NCBI RefSeq assembly: GCF_019024285.1
Contig: NZ_WMKZ01000002.1
Coordinates: 62,001 to 126,000, forward strand
Reading direction: 5' to 3'
Source of the DNA: Alkalihalobacterium elongatum
Lineage (GTDB): Bacteria > Bacillota > Bacilli > Bacillales > Bacillaceae_F
DNA length: 64,000 nt
In this document: positions 27,861-36,121 of the stretch, in pieces
How positions within the stretch are numbered: the stretch's first letter is position 1
Layout: the number at the start of each line of letters is the position of its first letter
The notes under the pieces: generated by a model
Told to the model about the DNA's origin: nothing
Seen by the model: the letters and a program-made list of their open reading frames with translations, nothing else
Databases searched by the model: none
Made by a program: the position numbers and the translations under genes

Positions 27861-28037
27861 TTGAACACGTATAGAAGATTACCTACCGAAAATTTACTTG
27901 CCTATTATTATGAAATTACTAAAGAGATAAAAGAAGGCATCATCTCCAAAAGTGTATATTTTGAATTAGGCTTAATCATTTCGGTTGCTAGCGAGAGAGG
28001 TATTACGTTAGGTGATCCCTTTGATATTAAACAATGA
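27861..28037 (+). CDS. Small protein of 58 aa, unknown
   Basis: An unannotated-size ORF with a TTG start preceded by GAGGTG at good spacing. The translation has two predicted helices (LPTENLLAYYYEITKEIKEG and YFELGLIISVASERG) and no membrane segment of normal length. Overall size and helical-hairpin look are like small sporulation-kinase inhibitors such as Sda, but the sequence does not match Sda closely enough to call. It lies between the attenuator-like structure and the KdpD/USP-like gene, 117 nt upstream of the latter, and may be co-transcribed. Confidence 0.55.
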   Translation: MNTYRRLPTENLLAYYYEITKEIKEGIISKSVYFELGLIISVASERGITLGDPFDIKQ

Positions 28038-28154
28038 ATTTCTAAGATCCATTAGAGACTACATAGATTAGATAAGAGTCTTATATATGACCATTCTTAA
28101 AAACACTAGGGAAAAACGTAGATTACTATAACCCTAAAGAACCTAGGAGGAACT

Positions 28155-28802
28155 ATGTTAACGGAAAGCATTTTAGTTTGTATCAGTAATCCAATCCACG
28201 CTGAAAAATTAATACAACGAGGGAAAGCTCTCGCAGAAGCTTTTGACGGGGAATGTCTAGTGCTATTTGTCAGTACGAAAGCCTATGATGAAATGGATTT
28301 TAACCAACTTCAAACAAAATACCTCTTTGAGAGCTTAGCAGAAAAATACTCAGTCCCGTTAATCACCAGAAATACAGATGCTAAAAATATTGCAACCGCT
28401 ATTGCAGAAACAGCTCTCGAAAAAAACACCACACAAATTGTCTTAGGACAATCCATCCAAACGAAAGTTGAATTATGGACGAAAGAGCCAATCATTAATA
28501 ATCTGTTATCAAAAATAACAGGAATAGATATTCATATTGTTGAAGTAACAAGGGATTTCCATTACGAGAGCCCTTCCTACGAAAGAGGCATAAATGCTCA
28601 CTTAGTAGAGGAAAACGGACATTACGCATTATCGTTTGATTGCCTCACCGCAACAAACCTTAAAGGAGTTTTTTTCAAAGAGCAAGCAACAGATTTTTCA
28701 AATGGATTTTTCGTAATTGCCAGCCCTAACGAATTAAAAGTTGTTAGAATACGTGAAGGGTTTGCCCGCATGGAAGAAGTCATGGCAAATACAAACTCTT
28801 AA
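28155..28802 (+). CDS. Universal-stress-protein / KdpD-like N-domain protein
   Basis: A 215-aa soluble protein whose first 135 residues resemble the USP domain of KdpD: SILVCISNPIHAEKLIQRGKALA at the start and QIVLGQS ... LWTKEPIINNLLSK ... DIDIHIVE at the end. KdpD itself has GRWE...GSIVERLLR there. The last 75 residues (FDCLTATNLKGVFFKEQ ...) form a separate small domain that I cannot name. No histidine-kinase or membrane part exists, and no kdpFABC or kdpE is nearby, so it is an orphan. In Firmicutes KdpD USP domains can bind c-di-AMP; whether this one does is unknown. ATG start with AGGAGG. Confidence 0.7.
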   Translation: MLTESILVCISNPIHAEKLIQRGKALAEAFDGECLVLFVSTKAYDEMDFNQLQTKYLFESLAEKYSVPLITRNTDAKNIATAIAETALEKNTTQIVLGQSIQTKVELWTKEPIINNLLSKITGIDIHIVEVTRDFHYESPSYERGINAHLVEENGHYALSFDCLTATNLKGVFFKEQATDFSNGFFVIASPNELKVVRIREGFARMEEVMANTNS

Positions 28803-28818
28803 TTTTCTCTAAAGTACT

Positions 28819-28860
28819 TTAAAACCAGCTTAGTGTTGATTTAGACTAAGCTGGTTTTAA
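28819..28860. terminator. Bidirectional terminator after the USP-like gene
   Basis: Perfect 16-bp stem TTAAAACCAGCTTAGT / ACTAAGCTGGTTTTAA with a 10-nt loop. It serves the USP-like gene on the left and the bactofilin-like gene on the right. Confidence 0.88.
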
Positions 28861-28874
28861 GTTTCACTTTTAAC

Positions 28875-29138
28875 TTATCTTTTAGGATTATTTATTATTT
28901 CTCCCTTAACCTCACTTATTAGCTCAATACGAGCACCCTCATTATATAAATTCCCTTCTATTTGCCCTCGTATAGATGCAATCGCAAATTTTTTTAATGT
29001 CACATTACCTTTAACCTTTGCCGTTAAGTCTAATTTTGCCCCTGGTAATACAACAACATCACCATTAACTTCCCCAATTAACATAGTATCTGTTTCAATA
29101 AAAACTGTCCCCGCTTGATTAACCAAAGTTAAATTCAT
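28875..29138 (-). CDS. Short bactofilin-like protein, copy 2
   Basis: An 87-aa beta-helix protein, paralog of 22968-23222. Shared blocks include ETDTMLIGEVNGDV, GAKLDLTAKVKGNVTLKKF, ASIRGQIEGNLYNEGA and a final KGEI. ATG 29138 is chosen because GGGGGA precedes it by 11 nt; a GTG at 29147 is too near the SD. No tails or membrane helix. It probably polymerises or co-polymerises with copy 1; its cellular role is not known. Confidence 0.75.
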   Translation of the reverse strand: MNLTLVNQAGTVFIETDTMLIGEVNGDVVVLPGAKLDLTAKVKGNVTLKKFAIASIRGQIEGNLYNEGARIELISEVKGEIINNPKR

Positions 29139-29400
29139 CTTGTCCACTCCCCCAAATCAATGATTTCTTACTTACTCCCCTAACCTAGCATTACCTAAAA
29201 GTTTTGATAAACTTATGTAATTTTGAGTTGTTTGAAAGTTCCTTATAATTCATCTTTATCTTATCTTTTATATTTTTGTAATAGTATCAGGAGAACTCCT
29301 GAATTATTTGTAATATATCCCTTATTTACCATCGTGTTGATCAGGAAATGTAGTAAAGCATTATAGTAGCTACCTATTAGTAAGACTCTATAAATCATTA

Positions 29401-29432
29401 AAGTCCCGCTCAAAAAGAGCAGGACCTTATTT
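29401..29432 (-). terminator. Terminator of the YuzF-like gene
   Basis: Stem GTCCCGCTC / GAGCAGGAC with one mismatch and a 5-nt A loop, extended by AA/TT pairs. It directly abuts the YuzF stop codon at 29432. Confidence 0.7.
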
Positions 29433-29698
29433 CAATTAGGCATTATCCAAATTATTTCTTGAATGCGAATAAAAAAAGAAGTGTCATTTGTTGATAGGAC
29501 AATATGATCTGGTTTTACATCTACTAGATCACCCCGAATACTACCACGGCTTGTTTCCACAAGAATTTCCCTACCCTTTACGGATTGTAATGTTTCTACT
29601 ACATATGGATCATACAGCATAACCATTTGTTGCTGCATAGTTGTGTGAGTATGGTGCTGGTGATGATTCCTAGTGTAGTCTATGTTATTGTAATACAT
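29432..29698 (-). CDS. YuzF family protein (DUF2642)
   Basis: An 88-aa protein with a His-rich N-terminus (residues about 11-20) and a DUF2642/YuzF core: YDPYVVETLQSVKGREI, VETSRGSIRGDLVDVKPDHIVL, ending FFIRIQEIIWIMP. The fold is Sm-like beta and family members are small, often spore-related Bacillus proteins of unknown role. ATG 29698 has GGAGGG upstream; the open frame extends further but without an SD. Confidence 0.82.
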   Translation of the reverse strand: MYYNNIDYTRNHHQHHTHTTMQQQMVMLYDPYVVETLQSVKGREILVETSRGSIRGDLVDVKPDHIVLSTNDTSFFIRIQEIIWIMPN

Positions 29699-29832
29699 TG
29701 CTTTCCCTCCTAATTGGTTTGAACAATGTATCATATGCCTATAAATAAGTTTGTTGTGGGCAATGGCCCCAGTTTTAGTAATTTAGCAGGAAAGAACAAC
29801 TAATAAATAAAATAAAAAAATCCGAAAACAAC

Positions 29833-29858
29833 AAAACCCCTTGCTACGCAAGGGGTTT
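29833..29858 (-). terminator. tRNA-Val terminator
   Basis: Stem AAACCCCTTGC / GCAAGGGGTTT with a 3-nt loop, 15 nt downstream of the tRNA. The minus-strand sequence after it is T-rich. Confidence 0.85.
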
Positions 29859-29872
29859 AAGCTTCATATGTA

Positions 29873-29948
29873 TGGTGACCCGTGACGGGATCGAACCGCC
29901 GACCTCCACCCTGTCAAGGTGGCGCTCTCCCAGCTGAGCTAACGGATC
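29873..29948 (-). tRNA. tRNA-Val (GAC)
   Basis: 76 nt with all arms visible on the minus strand: acceptor GATCCGT / ACGGGTC, D-arm with AGCTCAGCTGGGAGAGC, anticodon stem CCACC / GGTGG around loop TTGACAG (anticodon GAC, valine), T-arm with loop TTCGATC, and a genome-encoded CCA at 29873-29875. It stands alone with its own promoter and terminator. Confidence 0.95.
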
Positions 29949-29975
29949 AAAGGTCTTTTTATTATCGACAAAATA

Positions 29976-30004
29976 AATATACTACATTAGACTTTAAGTG
30001 TCAA
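29976..30004 (-). promoter_or_regulatory. Sigma-A promoter of tRNA-Val
   Basis: On the minus strand, -35 TTGACA (29999-30004) and -10 TATATT (29976-29981) are separated by 17 bp. Transcription would begin roughly 20 nt before the tRNA 5' end. The -35 is a perfect consensus and the -10 is close. Nothing else is seen in 30005-30249 apart from the next gene's SD. Confidence 0.85.
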
Positions 30005-30249
30005 CATTTTTTATACATTGCTTTCTATTATTCACTATTACAACGAGCTAAAAATAATTGAAATTGCGAAGCCAAAAATATACTATAAGTCTTTTAATAA
30101 ATTACTCTATCCTCAAAGATTGTTGCCTTTCGTTATTTCAAGTTTACGAAATTAACTTAATAAATAGATTACCGTAGAAAACAGGTAGAAATAGGTATAT
30201 TATTAATAATAAGGTTAAGAATATTGTCCTTTCAGCAAGGAGGAGCAAA

Positions 30250-31539
30250 ATGGATATAGAGGAGCTTTTACTCAATTTCCTATTCATTATAGTAACTATA
30301 TTCTTCTATCAGTTTTTCTTGGTAGAAAAGCTTCAGAGGTTTACATATAGCAGACAATCTATCCTTATTGGAATTATTTTTAGTATACCAGCATTTTTCT
30401 GTATGTTGTTTCCGTTTTTAATTGGTGATTCCCTGTTCTTTATTGATATGAGGGCTGTACCTTTAATCCTTAGTTATTTATACGGAGGGTTACCAGCAGG
30501 GATTATAACAAGCATTCTGATTATAATTCCGCGATCATTTTTGGATATAAATCATGGATATATCGCTTTTTTTATTATCCAATGCATTATTTTTATTGCG
30601 ATGATTTACATCCTGCCTATTTATCAAAAAGGCAATTTTAAACAGAGATTATTATACGGTACTACCATCTCTTCTATATTCGCTATCATTATTGTAGCAT
30701 CGGGATTATTTCTTTTACACATTCATCGAAGTATTGAAATTACTGAAATCTTTCATTATTTTATTTTAGCTATATTATCTATTACCTTTACGATATGGGG
30801 AGCAATCTACTTTATGGAGCACCATCACCGCCACATGATGATGAAAAGAGAAATGGAAGGTATGGAACAAATGAAGCTCGTCAGTGAATTAGCAGCATCG
30901 ATCGCTCATGAAATACGAAATCCAATGACGGTTGTAAGGGGATTTATTCAAATGTTTCAAGGTGAAGAGCAAACGAACTCTAAAAATAAAGAATATTATA
31001 ACATCATGCTAAAAGAAATAGACCGAGCACAATACATTATTACTGATTACCTATCATTAGCAAAACCTCAAAGAGAAGAAGAGGAACCTATTTCTGTAAA
31101 TCAGTTAGTCACTGCAGCTGTTGAGGTTATAACTCCTTTTGCTAATTTAAATTCGATCTCTGTCAATAGCCATGTCCAGCATGAACCAGTGATTTATGGT
31201 AATTCAGGAAAGCTTCAGCAATGTTTAATTAATATTTTTAAAAACGCTATTGAAGCCATGCCTAACGGCGGTACACTGCAAGTTACTACATCAGTAAACA
31301 AAGATAAAGTTATGATTGAGATAGCTGATACTGGAATTGGAATGACCCAAGAAGAATTAGAGCGTCTTGGTAAACCTTTTTATACGACAAAATCAAAAGG
31401 AACTGGGCTCGGTATGATGGTCTGTTTTAGTATTATTTCAAATATGAATGGCTCCCTCCTTGTCGATAGTAAATTAGGTATAGGGACTACTTTTAAAATA
31501 ATTGTCCCTTTATATAAAGAAAAGCTAGATTATCTATAA
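30250..31539 (+). CDS. Sporulation-type membrane histidine kinase (5TM-LYT sensor)
   Basis: A 429-aa kinase with about six TM helices (residues 5-190). These fit the 5TM-5TMR_LYT sensor layout used by KinB-type sporulation kinases, including the Arg-Pro rich loop MRAVPLILSYLYGGLPAG. HisKA follows with H-box SIAHEIRNPMTVVRGF (phospho-His near 218), then HATPase with N-box INIFKNAIEAMPNGG, ADTGIGM and GTGLGMMV. No response regulator is adjacent, which fits an orphan kinase feeding a phosphorelay such as Spo0F; that is inference. ATG start with AAGGAGGAG, and a weak hairpin terminator follows. Confidence 0.88.
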   Translation: MDIEELLLNFLFIIVTIFFYQFFLVEKLQRFTYSRQSILIGIIFSIPAFFCMLFPFLIGDSLFFIDMRAVPLILSYLYGGLPAGIITSILIIIPRSFLDINHGYIAFFIIQCIIFIAMIYILPIYQKGNFKQRLLYGTTISSIFAIIIVASGLFLLHIHRSIEITEIFHYFILAILSITFTIWGAIYFMEHHHRHMMMKREMEGMEQMKLVSELAASIAHEIRNPMTVVRGFIQMFQGEEQTNSKNKEYYNIMLKEIDRAQYIITDYLSLAKPQREEEEPISVNQLVTAAVEVITPFANLNSISVNSHVQHEPVIYGNSGKLQQCLINIFKNAIEAMPNGGTLQVTTSVNKDKVMIEIADTGIGMTQEELERLGKPFYTTKSKGTGLGMMVCFSIISNMNGSLLVDSKLGIGTTFKIIVPLYKEKLDYL

Positions 31540-31559
31540 AGAAAAAGATAGTAAATAAT

Positions 31560-31594
31560 GAAAGCGTTGACATCAATTAATCGTCACGCTTTTT
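31560..31594 (+). terminator. Terminator after the sporulation-type kinase
   Basis: Stem AAAGCGTTGAC / GTCACGCTTTT with one bulge and an 11-nt loop, followed by T6. It starts 20 nt past the kinase stop. Confidence 0.7.
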
Positions 31595-31719
31595 TATTAT
31601 ATGTAATTAATTAGGGTAATAAATTACATCACTTGTCATAGTACAACATTTAAACCGATATGATATAAAAATAGATGTTCTTCGACTCTAAAATCGTATT
31701 GTACGTTAGGAGTGATTTG

Positions 31720-32373
31720 ATGGCGAGAAGCATTTGGGGTGTTGATTCTGCAGCGGCCGTAACTCCTGCCTTATATGATTGTGTTATCGAAAACTTTGGT
31801 AAGCCTGAATACTGGGGCAGATATTTAACAACGATACCTAATGTAAGTACTGGTCTAACGAAAGAAGAAATCAATAGGTTAAGAGGAAACGGAATTAGAG
31901 TTATGCCTATTTATAATGAATTTTTAGAAGCCGTTGGGTATCGCACAGGGGAAATTACAGCTGCTAATGCAATTTTTCATGCAAGGAGACTAGGGTTTCC
32001 AACTGGAGTAAGAGTATTTGCTAATATTCAAAACATTTTTGATGTGGATGAAGCTTGGATCCGTGGTTGGGTTGACGCTTTTTATCCAAGTGGATACAAA
32101 CCTGGGTTTTATCATGACCCAATTGAAGGACCATTTAGTGATGCTTATTGTGAAGCGATTGCCAATAGTGAAAGAGTGAAAGTCCAATCTGTCCTTTGGA
32201 GTGCCGAACCTGAACCTGGAACGACAACAAAGCAAAATCGACCAAAAAGATTTGCTCCTGCAAAACCACCGTGTGAAACAAATGTATGGGCATGGCAATA
32301 TGGTCGAGATGCAGAAGAATGTCCGATTGATACAGTCCTCGCTGACAGACGCCTGTATGAAGATATGTGGTAA
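31720..32373 (+). CDS. DUF1906 / glycoside-hydrolase-like protein
   Basis: A 217-aa protein with the DUF1906 (Rv2525c-like, GH25-fold) pattern: IWGVDSAAAVTPALYDCVIENFGKPEYWGRYL at the N-terminus, then GIRVMPIYNEF, and GFYHDP. The fold is a TIM barrel related to lysozyme-type hydrolases. No signal peptide is seen, so it is cytoplasmic or spore-associated. ATG 31720 follows TAGGAG. It contains four Cys (19, near 146, near 187 and near 202). Catalytic activity is unproven for this family. Confidence 0.8.
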   Translation: MARSIWGVDSAAAVTPALYDCVIENFGKPEYWGRYLTTIPNVSTGLTKEEINRLRGNGIRVMPIYNEFLEAVGYRTGEITAANAIFHARRLGFPTGVRVFANIQNIFDVDEAWIRGWVDAFYPSGYKPGFYHDPIEGPFSDAYCEAIANSERVKVQSVLWSAEPEPGTTTKQNRPKRFAPAKPPCETNVWAWQYGRDAEECPIDTVLADRRLYEDMW

Positions 32374-32462
32374 GATGTTCTTAATATTTTTTTGTTTCCA
32401 TTACTATTAGTTGTTTAGTTCCTTCATGTCATGGTTTTTATCTCTATGATCATAACTATGAA

Positions 32463-32574
32463 AAGGCTGACAATGCACTCTTTTGTCCTCTCTAATATGA
32501 TAAGGTTACTTTATGTTTGTTTTCGGATAAAATAATCCCTTAAAAGCAAGCGCCATTCTCAAGTTGTCAGCCTT
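32463..32574. repeat. Wide inverted repeat with GGCTGAC core
   Basis: AAGGCTGACAA at 32463-32473 and its exact complement TTGTCAGCCTT at 32564-32574 flank 90 bp with no ORF. The core matches the stems of hairpins at 5780-5815 and 10290-10337, but here the arms are far apart, as if something had entered or expanded in the loop. Confidence 0.5.
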
Positions 32575-32590
32575 CTACATTCAATATAAA

Positions 32591-32611
32591 GGCCATCCAA
32601 AATGGATGACC
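32591..32611 (-). terminator. Terminator of the SulP gene
   Basis: Stem GGCCATCC / GGATGACC (one G-T pair) with a short A/T loop, 21 nt past the SulP stop. Weak T-run. Confidence 0.6.
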
Positions 32612-32632
32612 ATAATATTTATTAAACTATCC

Positions 32633-34081
32633 TTAGTGACCTGAAGATATGCCACCAATTTTATTCATTAAATTTGTACTATCCCTATTTAAACCAATAA
32701 TCTTAACATCAATATTATTTTGTTCGAACTTATATTTGATTTTATCAATTGCTCCAACTGCAGAGTCATCCCATAAGTGAGATTGACTTAGATCAATTAC
32801 GACTTCTATGACATTTTCTTTGTAATCAAATGCAGCAACGAAGTCAGTAACAGAAGCAAAGAAAATCTGACCTTGTACATAGTACGTTTTCTTCTGGTTA
32901 ATTACTTCTGCTGAAACGTTAACTTTGGAAATTTTTCCTGCGAAGAAAATCGCACTTAGAATAACCCCAGCAAATACTCCAATCGCTAGGTTGTGAGTAA
33001 TAACAACGGTCGCAACCGTAACGACCATTACAGCAGCATCCGTACGAGGTACCTTATGAAGCGTACGAACAGAATTCCAATCAAACGTACTAATAGATAC
33101 CATAATCATGACCCCAACAAGAGCAGCCATTGGGATTTGGACGACAAGGTTTCCTAAAGCTACAATAAGGATCATGAGGAATACACCTGCAACTAATGCT
33201 GATAATCTTCCACGACCTCCAGATTTAACGTTAATAACCGACTGACCAATCATTGCACAACCAGCCATACCACCGAAAAACCCTGTTATTACATTGGCAA
33301 TACCTTGTCCACGACTCTCTTTATTTTTGTCACTTTCTGTATCTGTCATATCATCTACGATTTGAGCAGTTAATAAAGACTCGAGAAGACCTACAATGGC
33401 TAAAGCCAGAGCATATGGGAAAATAATCGCTAATGTTTCTAATGTTAACGGAATTTGTGGAATTAAAAACATCGGCAGAGCTTGTGTTAGTTCACCCATG
33501 TCTCCTACAGTCCTAACGCCCGTTCCCGTTAAAATAACAAAAGTTGTGATTACGATAATTGCTATTAATGTTGAAGGAACTACTTTTGTAAATCTAGGTA
33601 AGACATAAATAATCACTAGCGTTGCTGCAACTAATGCGTACATTACCCAAGTTGCATCAACAAATTGTTCTAACTGTGCCATAAAAATTAAGATCGCCAA
33701 CGCGTTAACGAAACCTATCATTACAGAACGTGGAATAAACTTCATATACCGCGCTAGTTTAAAAACACCAAATAATATTTGAATAATACCAGTTAAAATA
33801 GTAGCCGCTAATAAGTATTGAAGCCCATGCTCCGCCACGAGTGTAACCATTAATAATGCCATTGCTCCTGTTGCCGCGGAAATCATCCCTGGTCGTCCAC
33901 CGACAAACGCTATAACGACAGCAATACAGAAAGAGGCATACAACCCAACCATTGGGTCCACACCAGCGATAATGGAGAACGCAATCGCTTCTGGGATCAA
34001 AGCGAGTGCAACTACTATCCCAGCTAGCACATCTCCCCTCACATTACCAAACCATTCATTTTTTATTGTCTCGATATTCAT
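32633..34081 (-). CDS. SulP-family inorganic anion transporter with STAS domain
   Basis: A 482-aa transporter. About 10-12 TM helices occupy residues 12-375, beginning [28 protein letters not shown] and including the conserved [26 protein letters not shown]-terminal STAS domain of about 90 aa follows ([23 protein letters not shown]). SulP proteins carry sulfate, bicarbonate or dicarboxylates; the STAS domain and medium length do not decide the substrate. In an alkali-adapted host bicarbonate uptake is plausible but inferred. ATG start with GAGGTG. It is monocistronic. Confidence 0.9.
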   Translation of the reverse strand: MNIETIKNEWFGNVRGDVLAGIVVALALIPEAIAFSIIAGVDPMVGLYASFCIAVVIAFVGGRPGMISAATGAMALLMVTLVAEHGLQYLLAATILTGIIQILFGVFKLARYMKFIPRSVMIGFVNALAILIFMAQLEQFVDATWVMYALVAATLVIIYVLPRFTKVVPSTLIAIIVITTFVILTGTGVRTVGDMGELTQALPMFLIPQIPLTLETLAIIFPYALALAIVGLLESLLTAQIVDDMTDTESDKNKESRGQGIANVITGFFGGMAGCAMIGQSVINVKSGGRGRLSALVAGVFLMILIVALGNLVVQIPMAALVGVMIMVSISTFDWNSVRTLHKVPRTDAAVMVVTVATVVITHNLAIGVFAGVILSAIFFAGKISKVNVSAEVINQKKTYYVQGQIFFASVTDFVAAFDYKENVIEVVIDLSQSHLWDDSAVGAIDKIKYKFEQNNIDVKIIGLNRDSTNLMNKIGGISSGH

Positions 34082-34319
34082 TTTACACCTCTATCTTTAG
34101 TTTGTTGATTTTCCTTCCTTAGAAAATCGGGTCCGCACATAACGAAGTGCATTGTACCATGTTTTCTAAATTAGGCAAATATGCATGTAACCGTATTTCA
34201 TCCGCTATTTCCCTCCTATTTCTCCATTTTTCTTTAGAAATCTTAATTTTTCATATAAAATTCATATTTACATGGTAATTCTCGTCATGCAACATTCTTT
34301 GAGTACAGACACAAAAGAA

Positions 34320-34346
34320 AAGAGACCAACAATATGTTAGCCTCTT
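34320..34346 (-). terminator. Terminator of the BCCT gene
   Basis: Stem AAGAGACCAAC / GTTAGCCTCTT (two G-T pairs in RNA) with a 5-nt loop, 8 nt past the stop, followed on the minus strand by TTTTC. Confidence 0.75.
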
Positions 34347-34354
34347 ACTATTAC

Positions 34355-36088
34355 TTACTCTTTCTTAGTATTAGGTTTGTGGTCATCTGTTTCGATTTCT
34401 TCGATAATTTCTTCTTTCATTTCTTCATAAATTTCTTCTTTGAATTCCTCTAATACTTCTTCTTTAATTTCATCTCTAACTTCTTCTAACATTTCTTCTT
34501 TTAATTCTTCATATATGTCATCTTTCATTTCTTCACGAACTTCTTCTTTAATGGCTTCAATTTGTTTTGTTCGTTTCTTTTTCGTAATGGAACGATAATC
34601 TTTGCTAATCATTAAAAACATTGAAACTGCCATTGTAAGCATGATGATGGCAAATGGTAAAGCAGCTATGATTGAAGCTGTCTGTAGGCCTTGTAAGCCT
34701 CCACTTAATAAAAGCACACTTGCTGTCGCTGCAATTAATAGTCCCCAGATCAGTTTTATATACAAGGCAGGTGCTAAGCTTCCTCTAGAAGTCATCGCTC
34801 CTAGTACATAGGAAGCTGAATCCGCTGAAGTAATAAAAAAGATAATAATTAACAATACAGATAAAACACTCATGACCGCTCCAAGCGGTAACTCTGCAAG
34901 CGTAGCGAATAGAGCCACTTCAACATTATTCATAACAATTTCAGCAATGTTACTTCCAGCTGTTCGTTGCAGGTGTAGTGCTGTTCCTCCAAATGCTGTA
35001 AACCAAATTAAACCGAGAAGCGATGGAACAAATAATACTCCAAATACGAATTCACGAATCGTTCTCCCTCTTGAAATTCTTGCTATGAATAAGCCCATAA
35101 AAGGAGCCCATGAAATATGCCATGCCCAGAAGAAAATTGTATAGGCGCCTAGCCAAACACTATCTGCAAATGGCGTCATCGTTAAACTCATTGGAATAAT
35201 ATTGGAAATATATCCACCTAATGTTGTTACAACACCTTCCGCAATAAAAAGGGTCGGACCAAAGATGATCATAAATAACAAAAGAATAGCTGCAATCGTT
35301 AAGTTTGTCACACTTAGTATTCGGATCCCTTTATTTAATCCTGTACCAGCAGAAAACATAAATAAAATCGTAACTACTAGGATAACCACAAGCTGTGTTG
35401 TCGTATTATTAGGAATTGGGGTTAAGTAGGACAATCCCCCTGTAATCTGCATAGCACTTAGACCAAATGTTGTTGCTACACCAGTAGAAGTAGCCAGGAC
35501 TGCTAAAATATCAATACCACGTCCAAACCAACCATTAATACGGTCACCTAAAATAGGATAAAACGCTGAACTAATAAGGGCTGGTTGATCTTTACGATAT
35601 TGAACATAAGCTAATGTTAAAGCTACTAAACCAAAGATCGCCCATGGGTGCAACGCCCAGTGATATACTGCATAACGTAAACCCATATTAGCAGCTTCTA
35701 CCGTTTCTGGAGTCACGCCATATGGTGGGTCCATATAATAAAGCACGGGCTCAGCCACTCCCCAGAAAACAAACCCTACCCCGATACCAGCGGAGAAAAG
35801 CATTCCTATCCATGTATAATATGAATACTCAGGATTATCTTCTGGTTTTCCAAGCTTCATCTTTCCGAATGGACTAATCGCTAAGAAGAGTACAAATGCG
35901 ATAAAGATGGCTGTTACAATCATATAAAACCAGCCAAAGTTTTCAATCGTTGTAGCTAATAAATCACTTGCTGCTGCTTCTAGGCCTCCTGGTGAAAATA
36001 CACCCCATAATACAAATAAACTTACTAGTATAGCCGATATAACAAAGACACTACCTGGCTTTTTCGTGTTGTACGTATACTTTTCCAT
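34355..36088 (-). CDS. BCCT-family glycine betaine transporter (OpuD-like) with long acidic helical tail
   Basis: A 577-aa sodium-coupled carrier with 12 TM helices. Family signatures are present: GIGVGFVFWGVAEPVLYY (the GVAEP motif) and a Trp-rich TM8 (FFWAWHISWAPFMGLFIARISRGRTIREF), which forms the betaine cage. The role is uptake of compatible solute under salt stress. The C-terminus carries 13 consecutive tetrapeptides of the form x-(E/D)-(E/D)-hydrophobic, residues about 514-565 (KEEV REEM KDDI YEEL ...). The C-terminal domain is the osmosensor in related BetP, so this may tune activity. The start codon directly follows a palindrome that covers the SD. Confidence 0.93.
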   Translation of the reverse strand: MEKYTYNTKKPGSVFVISAILVSLFVLWGVFSPGGLEAAASDLLATTIENFGWFYMIVTAIFIAFVLFLAISPFGKMKLGKPEDNPEYSYYTWIGMLFSAGIGVGFVFWGVAEPVLYYMDPPYGVTPETVEAANMGLRYAVYHWALHPWAIFGLVALTLAYVQYRKDQPALISSAFYPILGDRINGWFGRGIDILAVLATSTGVATTFGLSAMQITGGLSYLTPIPNNTTTQLVVILVVTILFMFSAGTGLNKGIRILSVTNLTIAAILLLFMIIFGPTLFIAEGVVTTLGGYISNIIPMSLTMTPFADSVWLGAYTIFFWAWHISWAPFMGLFIARISRGRTIREFVFGVLFVPSLLGLIWFTAFGGTALHLQRTAGSNIAEIVMNNVEVALFATLAELPLGAVMSVLSVLLIIIFFITSADSASYVLGAMTSRGSLAPALYIKLIWGLLIAATASVLLLSGGLQGLQTASIIAALPFAIIMLTMAVSMFLMISKDYRSITKKKRTKQIEAIKEEVREEMKDDIYEELKEEMLEEVRDEIKEEVLEEFKEEIYEEMKEEIIEEIETDDHKPNTKKE

Positions 36089-36093
36089 GTTTC

Positions 36094-36121
36094 CCTTACG
36101 AACAAGTACTTGGTCGTAAGG
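36094..36121 (-). promoter_or_regulatory. 28-bp palindrome covering the SD of the BCCT gene
   Basis: CCTTACGA-C-CAAGTACTTG-T-TCGTAAGG is an inverted repeat with one mismatched pair, 5 bp before the ATG. Its right arm contains the only near SD (TAAGG). A second strong SD (GGGAGGG) lies just beyond the left arm. It could be an operator or an RNA hairpin that controls translation. The remaining interval 36122-36667 shows no supported gene. Confidence 0.5.
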
